11,775 nt of DNA from an uncultured Treponema sp. Its GTDB lineage: Bacteria; Spirochaetota; Spirochaetia; Treponematales; Treponemataceae. Every line of letters begins with the position of its first letter. Position 1 is the stretch's first letter. A program made the translations under genes and the position numbers. This document shows, in pieces, positions 7,120 to 11,775 of this stretch. The notes beneath the pieces are model-generated. The model had not been told where the DNA came from and made no database searches. It saw only the letters and a list, made by a program, of their open reading frames with translations. The stretch spans positions 1-11,775 of the forward strand of contig CAJOQA010000114.1 in assembly GCA_905236465.1 (NCBI GenBank), given 5' to 3'.

Positions 7120-7759
7120 TTTGTTTGAGAAATTCAGTTCAGATCAAGCTCCTGAGCAAAATTCAAATGATTCTTTTATCAATTTAGAAGATTCAACTTT
7201 AAGCGAGATAAAAGAACCCTTACCAACTCTTGATGCACAAGTAGCTCAAGAAGCAGTTGCTACAGCAGACCTTTCAGAGCTTCCAGATTTGACGGTTTAC
7301 AAAAAACAGTTGAAAAAACTTGGAGCCTTTACCTTGATACTTTTTCTTAGCATGGGTTTGCTGATTCTTGTAATTTTACTTAGCAGAAAATCTTGGAAGC
7401 AAGGACTTCAAGAGCAGGTAAGCCTTATTCTTCAAGAGGAAGAAAGCCCTTATTCTGTTAATATAATGGAAAAGTATAAGACTTCTTTTTCTTTAAGTTT
7501 TGCCTCTTTTTCCTTACTAAAGGATAATCGGCTTGCCTTTGGGGTTCACGCAGTTTTAATCCGTGTAACTGGCTTATACGGTCCTAACGTAGCATTATAC
7601 ATTTATGATGAAAATACAGGGCTTGCAGAATTTAAGCAATTTGTTGCTTTACATGGAAAGGCAAATGCTGCTATCGTATCGGTATCGTTGAATTCCCAAA
7701 TAGCATATTGGAAAAACAGGATTCCCCTTATTTTTTCTAGTACACAGGAGGATTTGTAA
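7112..7759 (+). CDS. rnfG: RnfG-position single-pass protein without a flavinylation motif
   Basis: 215 residues. A hydrophilic acidic N-terminal stretch of about 70 residues comes first, then one membrane segment (about 71-91), then about 124 residues outside the membrane. Canonical RnfG starts almost at once with its membrane anchor and carries an FMN_bind domain ending in S/T-GAT-x-(S/T), whose Thr holds FMN. I find no GAT and no ETPGLG block. The outer domain (FGVHAVLIRVTGLYGP, LYIYDENTG) has a beta-rich look but is not recognisably FMN_bind. The name rests mainly on position between rnfD and rnfE (standard C-D-G-E-A-B order) and on single-pass topology. GGAGG (7101-7105) 6 bases before the ATG supports the start. 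It overlaps rnfD by 8 bases. It may instead be an unrelated replacement of RnfG. Confidence 0.6.
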   Translation: MSDLFEKFSSDQAPEQNSNDSFINLEDSTLSEIKEPLPTLDAQVAQEAVATADLSELPDLTVYKKQLKKLGAFTLILFLSMGLLILVILLSRKSWKQGLQEQVSLILQEEESPYSVNIMEKYKTSFSLSFASFSLLKDNRLAFGVHAVLIRVTGLYGPNVALYIYDENTGLAEFKQFVALHGKANAAIVSVSLNSQIAYWKNRIPLIFSSTQEDL

Positions 7760-7761
7760 AA

Positions 7762-8379
7762 ATGAAGGGTAAAATAAGTTTTTATTCATATATAACCGCC
7801 TCCTTATCTTTAATTGTTCCTCTTCCTGGAAGACTAGCGTATGGTATTGTTGCGCTTATTTTATTGAATTTTCTAATGCTTTTTGGAACTTTTTTTAGGA
7901 AACTAATCCAAGTTCTTGACTTGTTAGATTTACAGCCTGTTCTTTTACCGGTTTTTTTGATGTTTTTAACAATACTTTTTAAGCAATTTTTAATTATTTA
8001 TTCTCCCATTATGGCCTTATCTATGGGATTCCTTATCTATATGCCTGCTGTTTCCTCTTTTCTAATCGGTTGCCTTTATGACAAATCTACAGAAAAGATT
8101 AAGACTGATTTATACTTTAACATGAAAGAAAGTTTGATTTTTTCTTTTTTTGCCTTACTTATCTTTTTGTTCAGGGATATTTTTGGTTTTGGAACCCTTT
8201 CTTTTCCTGGAAAATTTAAACTAATAGAAGTTATAATTACAAATTATAATCCTGAAAAGACTTATATTGGAGTTTTTTGGGCTTCTATACCAGGGGCTTT
8301 AGTAATTACAGCCTTAGGGGTTGTATTTATAACACATTTTTTAGATAAATCAGAAGAGGTAAAAAATGATACTTTATAA
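7762..8379 (+). CDS. rnfE: RnfE-like membrane subunit lacking the [2Fe-2S] cysteines
   Basis: 205 residues with about six membrane segments, as in RnfE/NqrD. The second half supports homology: FRDIFGFGTLSFPG (137-150) matches the family RExxGxGTLxxG block, and SIPGALVITALG (175-186) matches the P-GAFI.LG block. Family members carry a Cys in an N-terminal LGLCP block and another in a TNC.vLG block; with RnfA these hold an intramembrane [2Fe-2S] cluster. Here the N-terminal block reads ASLSLIVPL and the second reads VSSFLIG (97-103), so N-C became S98-S99. C104 is five residues off the expected place. AGGAGG (7746-7751) 10 bases upstream of the ATG marks the start; the gap to rnfG is 2 bases and the stop overlaps rnfA by 14. 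Confidence 0.72.
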   Translation: MKGKISFYSYITASLSLIVPLPGRLAYGIVALILLNFLMLFGTFFRKLIQVLDLLDLQPVLLPVFLMFLTILFKQFLIIYSPIMALSMGFLIYMPAVSSFLIGCLYDKSTEKIKTDLYFNMKESLIFSFFALLIFLFRDIFGFGTLSFPGKFKLIEVIITNYNPEKTYIGVFWASIPGALVITALGVVFITHFLDKSEEVKNDTL

Positions 8380-8926
8380 CTTTTTTTACTATCTTATATG
8401 TGCTTCAGCAGTCTTGTTTTATGGAATAGGCATAAACAGGGCTGTTTTACTAAGCCGCAAACCCAAACACCTTGTTGCTGATTGCATAAAAATGCTTATA
8501 ACAGTTGAATCTTCTGCAACCTTATCGTATTTGATTCTTTCTAAAGCTTTGGTGAAAGCTGATTTAGCTGAATTAGCACCGTTTGTTGCCGTTATGATTT
8601 TCTCTGTAATTTCTGTTTTTGTAGAGGCGACGGTAAGAATTATAACTAGGAAAAGTATGGCTGAGTATACAGTTTCAATTCTTTGCATAATCTTAAGTCT
8701 TATGGAAAGTTTTACTTTAGCTGAATGTGTGTTAAATGCTTGTTTCTATGTTTTAACTTTCTATTTACTAATACCTGTTTTTGTGGCAGTGCGAAAAAGA
8801 ATAGAGCTTTCTTATCCAGCAAAAGATTTTAAGAACTTAAGTCTCCTTTTTATCAGCATAGCAGTAATTGTTCTTGCTTTGCTGACTTATAACGTATCTT
8901 GGTTGACCCCTGGAGTATTACAATGA
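8366..8926 (+). CDS. rnfA: RnfA-like membrane subunit lacking the [2Fe-2S] cysteines
   Basis: 186 residues with about six membrane segments, close to the 193 of E. coli RsxA. Homology shows in VEATVRIITRKSMAEYTV (family: E.vvRk.sP.lY..LG) and FVAVRKRIELSYPAKDFKNL (family: FAAIRERL...P..F.G), followed by a hydrophobic tail. The expected N-terminal GLCPFMGVS is GINRAVLLS here (22-30), so Cys-Pro became Asn24-Arg25. The expected TTNCAVLG falls at about 111-118 (SLMESFTL), with Glu114 near the missing Cys. The cysteines present (12, 40, 107, 121, 126) do not sit at these places. AGAGG (8355-8359) lies 6 bases before the ATG. It overlaps rnfE by 14 and rnfB by 4 bases. The Arg and Glu in predicted membrane segments are notable. 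Confidence 0.74.
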   Translation: MILYNFFYYLICASAVLFYGIGINRAVLLSRKPKHLVADCIKMLITVESSATLSYLILSKALVKADLAELAPFVAVMIFSVISVFVEATVRIITRKSMAEYTVSILCIILSLMESFTLAECVLNACFYVLTFYLLIPVFVAVRKRIELSYPAKDFKNLSLLFISIAVIVLALLTYNVSWLTPGVLQ

Positions 8927-9444
8927 TTCTGCCTATTTTATTCTTATTTCTTTTGGTTATAATAGTATCTTTATGCTTATTCTTCCTCTTTATACTTTTT
9001 TTACCTTCCCTCAAAGCTCAAAAAATCGATGCCCTTGACCCAATGTTTTCAAAAGAAGAAGTAGATGCTGTCATAAAAAATGGTGACTTTAACCATGCTG
9101 AAACAGGACTTAAAGCTTTTGTCTTTTCTTCAGAAGAAAATGCCATACCTACAACAGCTGATTTAAAACAAGATCAAGAAGATTGTGCTCTTTTTGTTTA
9201 TGAAAACAGCTCTGATGATAGTAGGACCTGGAACTGTGTTGGTTTAGGTAACTGCATCCGCTTTTGCCCTAGAAATGCAATAAGCATTAAAAATGGTTCA
9301 GCATTTATTGGAAATAACTGCAATGGGTGTGGTTTGTGTGTAGAAACCTGCCCTATGAATTTAATACGGTTGGTTTCTGTAGAAAAAACTTCTTTAAATA
9401 TAGATTTTACTGGCAAAAAAGGCTTTAAATTCTGGCAAAAGTAA
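8923..9444 (+). CDS. rnfB: RnfB-like ferredoxin subunit, shortened, N-terminal cluster domain degenerate
   Basis: 173 residues, well below typical RnfB. An N-terminal membrane anchor (2-28) is followed by KIDALDPMFSKEEVDAVI, which matches the usual dPrveeI segment. The next block should carry the CGACGYPGC cluster motif but has no Cys between 36 and 87. The C-terminal part resembles clostridial-type RnfB: CVGLGNCIRFCP (105-116) then CNGCGLCVETCP (133-144). Those RnfBs have an extra Cys four residues before the first of these; here it is Arg101, so one cluster has probably lost a ligand, with C88 the only spare. The other cluster (C115 plus C133, C136, C139 or C143 in ferredoxin pairing) looks complete. 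I start at ATG 8923, which overlaps the rnfA stop (ATGA) and has GGAG 7 bases upstream, rather than a TTG at 8899. Confidence 0.82.
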   Translation: MILPILFLFLLVIIVSLCLFFLFILFLPSLKAQKIDALDPMFSKEEVDAVIKNGDFNHAETGLKAFVFSSEENAIPTTADLKQDQEDCALFVYENSSDDSRTWNCVGLGNCIRFCPRNAISIKNGSAFIGNNCNGCGLCVETCPMNLIRLVSVEKTSLNIDFTGKKGFKFWQK

Positions 9445-9451
9445 TATAGAA

Positions 9452-9465
9452 TGTTCTAAGGAACA
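9452..9465 (+). promoter_or_regulatory. Small hairpin over the putative ribosome site of the GH57-like gene
   Basis: TGTTC-TAAG-GAACA is a perfect 5-base-pair dyad with a 4-base loop in the 35-base gap between rnfB and the GH57-like gene. The only Shine-Dalgarno-like string there, AAGGA (9458-9462), lies in its loop and 3' arm, about 17 bases from the ATG. This might lower translation of the last gene; it may also be chance. Confidence 0.25.
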
Positions 9466-9479
9466 AGAAAAAAATACGT

Positions 9480-11471
9480 ATGGCTTCATTAAACATTTGC
9501 TTTGAGCTTGCTTTAAACTTAGATGGTGGAGAAGATAAATCTTTTTGGGAGAACAACTATCAAAAGTGGTTTAAGCAATTTTTAACATTTTTATATACTC
9601 ATCCAAAAATCCCTTTTAGCCTTTCCCTTACTGGAAGTCAGCTAGATTATTGTGAAGATTCTCACCCCGAAGCTATACAGATGCTTAGTGAACTTACTAG
9701 TCGTCATCAAGTTGAAGTCTTAGGCGGTGGCTACTACGAACCAGCATTGCCCCTGCTTTTTCCTGTAGACAGAAGCGGTCAAATTGAAAAGATGAATTCA
9801 GCTCTACGCTCTACGATAGGGAAGCGACCACGGGGAAGTCTGCTTTTAGGAAGTTTGTGGGAACCCTCTTTAATTACAACTTTTTATTCATGCGGAATAG
9901 AATATGTCTGTATTGATTCTGCTCTAATTCCCTCTCATTATAGAAAGTTTAAGCCAATAATCACTAGTGAACAGGGAAAAACCTTAAAAATCTTACCCAT
10001 TTCCAATCAATTTAAGCCGGAAAGCGGACAGAATGGGGGAAACTGGTTAAAATCCCTTCCTTTAGGCTTAAATCTTCAAGCAAATACAAGTGAAAACTCC
10101 TTTGTTCTTATAACTTTATCAATTGAAGAGTTGGCAAGTTTACTTTCTTCAGATTTTTTTAAAGAACTTCAAGTAGAACTAGAAACTCAAGATTTTTCTA
10201 ATATAGTTTTGACACTTCCTCAAACTTACCTAAAAAATGTAGATTCCTATATAACAGCCTATATCCCAGCAGGAATGGATTCAAATCTCAGCCGTTGGGG
10301 TAAGAATTGTTATAGGTATTCCCAAAGTAAAAACGATCCTTCTTTGACTATTTATGATTATTTAAATGTATATATGCAGAACCGACGTCTTTACGATCGA
10401 ATGGTTTATATAAGCATGTTTATTGCCCAATGCCACGGAGGTGATAAGATGCGTAAAAAAGCTGCTCAAGAAAAGTTGTGGGAATCACAGAGTCTCTTTA
10501 ATTATATAAATTTGCCTTCTGGTCTTCCAGCTATAGCAAAAAAGCGTCAAAAAGCTTACAGTTTATTAAATGAAGCTGAAAAACTTATTAGAGAAAGTAA
10601 GGAAGTAAAAGAATCTCTAACAACTTTTGATTATAATAGTGATGGTTTTAATGAGTATGTCTGCCAGTTAAAAAAGCTCCATGCAGTAATCTCTCCCATA
10701 GGTGCACAGATTTGTGATTTAAACATTATCAGCGTCTTTGCAAATTATGCTGCAAATTTATCAAAAATAAAAGAATTCGATGGAGACGATGATAAGTATT
10801 ATAGGGGTTTTTTTGTAGAGCACTTATTTGAAAACTCAGAATCTTCATCTTTTTTTAAGGGACAAGCGTTAAAAACGGAAACCTTTGCAAACACTCGTTT
10901 TGTAGAGACAAAGTTTGATTCTAGGCGCAATGAAATTCACCTAGCTGGCAAAGGATTATTTTCCCGTCAAAAATTGCCTGTTAGCCTGAATAAGAATTAT
11001 ATCGTTTCCTCTGATGGTTTTGTAGTTCAATATATCTTAAAGAATGAAAGTCCCTTTGCTGTAAAAGGTGTTTTTTCTGTTGAAGTTAATTTTGCACAAA
11101 CTGATTTTGATTCAAAAAAGCAAGAAAGTCAGTACCATTCGGAATTGATTTTAAAAGGAAACAGGCAGGTTTTTCTTGCTGAAAAAAGTTTTCATGCAGA
11201 AAATGGGGTTTCCGTCCTGCAGGTTACAGATTCAGTTAGAAAAATAGCGTTTCTTTTTGAACCAAATGAAGAATCTGGTTTCTTTAGCCAGCCCCTTACT
11301 TTTAAGCGTCCTGTAACCCAACTTGCACCTGAAGGGCTTGTTGATGTTGATGAAGTTTCAAAGACTCTTTCCATACAGTTTTGTTGGAATATAGACCTAG
11401 CAGTCGGGCATTCAACAGAAAAAACAATAAATTTAAGTATAATTCCAGTAAAAAAAAGACATAAAAAATAA
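9480..11471 (+). CDS. GH57 / 4-alpha-glucanotransferase-like protein without catalytic residues
   Basis: 663 residues, the length of GH57 4-alpha-glucanotransferases of the Thermococcus litoralis type, with the (beta/alpha)7 barrel first and a beta-rich DUF1925/DUF1926-like C-terminal half (about 380-655). Homology is plain in GGGYYEPALPLLFPVDRSGQI (82-102; longer than quoted in the family as GFYEPvL...P..Dr..QI) and in LWEPSL followed by CGIEYVCIDS (126-147). The residues for catalysis are gone: the N-terminal HNHQP block is ALNLDGG; the nucleophile Glu of W-L-T-E-R-V-W-Q-P is Gly124 in LLLGSLWEP; the acid Asp in FHDDGEKFG falls in ITLSIEELAS; and QCNDAYWHG reads QEKLWESQ. No signal peptide, so probably cytoplasmic. 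It may bind glycans or act as a scaffold or regulator. It follows rnfB by 35 bases with a weak ribosome site, and converges on the FemAB gene with 5 bases between stops. Confidence 0.85.
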   Translation: MASLNICFELALNLDGGEDKSFWENNYQKWFKQFLTFLYTHPKIPFSLSLTGSQLDYCEDSHPEAIQMLSELTSRHQVEVLGGGYYEPALPLLFPVDRSGQIEKMNSALRSTIGKRPRGSLLLGSLWEPSLITTFYSCGIEYVCIDSALIPSHYRKFKPIITSEQGKTLKILPISNQFKPESGQNGGNWLKSLPLGLNLQANTSENSFVLITLSIEELASLLSSDFFKELQVELETQDFSNIVLTLPQTYLKNVDSYITAYIPAGMDSNLSRWGKNCYRYSQSKNDPSLTIYDYLNVYMQNRRLYDRMVYISMFIAQCHGGDKMRKKAAQEKLWESQSLFNYINLPSGLPAIAKKRQKAYSLLNEAEKLIRESKEVKESLTTFDYNSDGFNEYVCQLKKLHAVISPIGAQICDLNIISVFANYAANLSKIKEFDGDDDKYYRGFFVEHLFENSESSSFFKGQALKTETFANTRFVETKFDSRRNEIHLAGKGLFSRQKLPVSLNKNYIVSSDGFVVQYILKNESPFAVKGVFSVEVNFAQTDFDSKKQESQYHSELILKGNRQVFLAEKSFHAENGVSVLQVTDSVRKIAFLFEPNEESGFFSQPLTFKRPVTQLAPEGLVDVDEVSKTLSIQFCWNIDLAVGHSTEKTINLSIIPVKKRHKK

Positions 11472-11476
11472 AAGCA

Positions 11477-11775
11477 TTACCTACCGGCAATCTTTTTTAA
11501 GAAGAATTTATGCCACCATGCCCTAAACTTTTCTGCAAATAAGTATAAGTTGTACAATTTCTTTGTTGAAATATCAAAAGAACCTGGCCTGTGGATTAGA
11601 CTTCCTCCAAAGCCTGTTTTAAACAAAAAGAGACCATGCATAGGGTGATTTGCATCCTCTGTTGGCGGGCAACCGTAAAAATCGTAAACTTGGCACTTAT
11701 ATTTCTTTGCATCCCTAATGGCTGTCCACTGTAAAAGATAGGCTGGCATATAATTACGCTTTATATTTCCTGACG
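11477..11775 (-). CDS. FemAB/FemX-family peptidoglycan bridge aminoacyltransferase-like protein, C-terminal part
   Basis: Only the last 99 or so residues lie in the window; the frame is open to the right edge, upstream of the in-frame ATG at 11749, so that ATG is internal. The visible part starts SGNIKRNYMPAYLLQWTAIR and contains KCQVYDFYGCPP, HPMHGLFLFKTGFGG and a trailing HRPGSFDI block. These match the C-terminal GNAT-like half of FemAB proteins (A.yLLqW.ai..Ak..G...YDf.G, then GLy.FKtGFGG). Family members transfer amino acids from aminoacyl-tRNA to lipid II or peptidoglycan side chains. The same fold also occurs in other amide-forming GNAT enzymes, so the exact acceptor is unknown. It ends 5 bases from the GH57-like stop with no visible terminator. 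Confidence 0.88.
   Translation of the reverse strand, partial: SGNIKRNYMPAYLLQWTAIRDAKKYKCQVYDFYGCPPTEDANHPMHGLFLFKTGFGGSLIHRPGSFDISTKKLYNLYLFAEKFRAWWHKFFLKKIAGR

Noticed and set aside
8899..8922. TTG start for rnfB
   Set aside because: ATG 8923 has GGAG at proper spacing and the typical ATGA overlap, and begins directly with the membrane anchor.
4722..9444. rnf genes as decaying pseudogenes
   Set aside because: No frameshift or internal stop in six genes, strong ribosome sites, tight overlaps, and selective retention of the RnfC cluster cysteines.
4722..9444. Na+-NQR instead of Rnf
   Set aside because: There is no NqrF-like flavoprotein or NqrA; the C-D-G-E-A-B order with ferredoxin domains in the first and last genes is Rnf.
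9846..9866. Glu128 of the GH57-like protein as a shifted catalytic nucleophile
   Set aside because: It aligns with the Gln of the WQP block four residues after the true nucleophile column, and the acid Asp is missing as well; kept only as a caveat.

Overview
AT-rich bacterial DNA from the main chromosome, almost entirely protein-coding. I see no mobile element, CRISPR array, tRNA or rRNA. The gene set suggests a spirochaete of the Treponema type: a divergent rnf cluster flanked by a pseudouridine synthase and a GH57-like protein, a P-loop/Asp23 protein, and a FemAB-type protein. That assignment is inference from remembered gene neighbourhoods; a 16S or whole-genome placement would settle it.

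Layout. (1) Positions 1-878, plus strand: the 3' part of a poly(A) polymerase/tRNA nucleotidyltransferase gene (pcnB). (2) Positions 879-2761, minus strand: a two-gene unit with an RluA/RluC-family pseudouridine synthase first and a P-loop NTPase fused to an Asp23-like domain second. (3) From a short divergent promoter region (about 2762-2832), a long plus-strand operon runs to 11471: divergent-PAP2 (DUF212) membrane protein, an unrecognised membrane protein with about 8 membrane segments, then genes in the order rnfC-rnfD-rnfG-rnfE-rnfA-rnfB, then a GH57/4-alpha-glucanotransferase-like gene. The first eight genes abut or overlap by up to 14 bases, so translation is probably coupled. (4) Position 11477 to the window end, minus strand: the C-terminal part of a FemAB-family protein.

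Main point. The six rnf-like proteins keep the Rnf gene order, approximate sizes and local family signatures, yet nearly every residue that carries electrons in known Rnf complexes is missing. RnfC lacks the Gly-rich FMN/NADH motif. RnfD has Ile or Val where the flavinylated Thr should be. RnfG has no S/T-GAT flavinylation motif. RnfA and RnfE lack the paired cysteines that hold the intramembrane [2Fe-2S] cluster. RnfB lacks the N-terminal [4Fe-4S] domain and probably one ligand of the next cluster. Only the two ferredoxin-like clusters of RnfC and at least one in RnfB look intact. The reading frames are open, ribosome sites are good and overlaps are tight, so these are not decaying pseudogenes. 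The co-operonic GH57-like protein has also lost its catalytic nucleophile, general acid and HQP motif. I infer a repurposed Rnf-derived membrane assembly, possibly with the extra membrane protein as a subunit, whose activity cannot be ordinary NADH:ferredoxin-coupled ion pumping along the known path.
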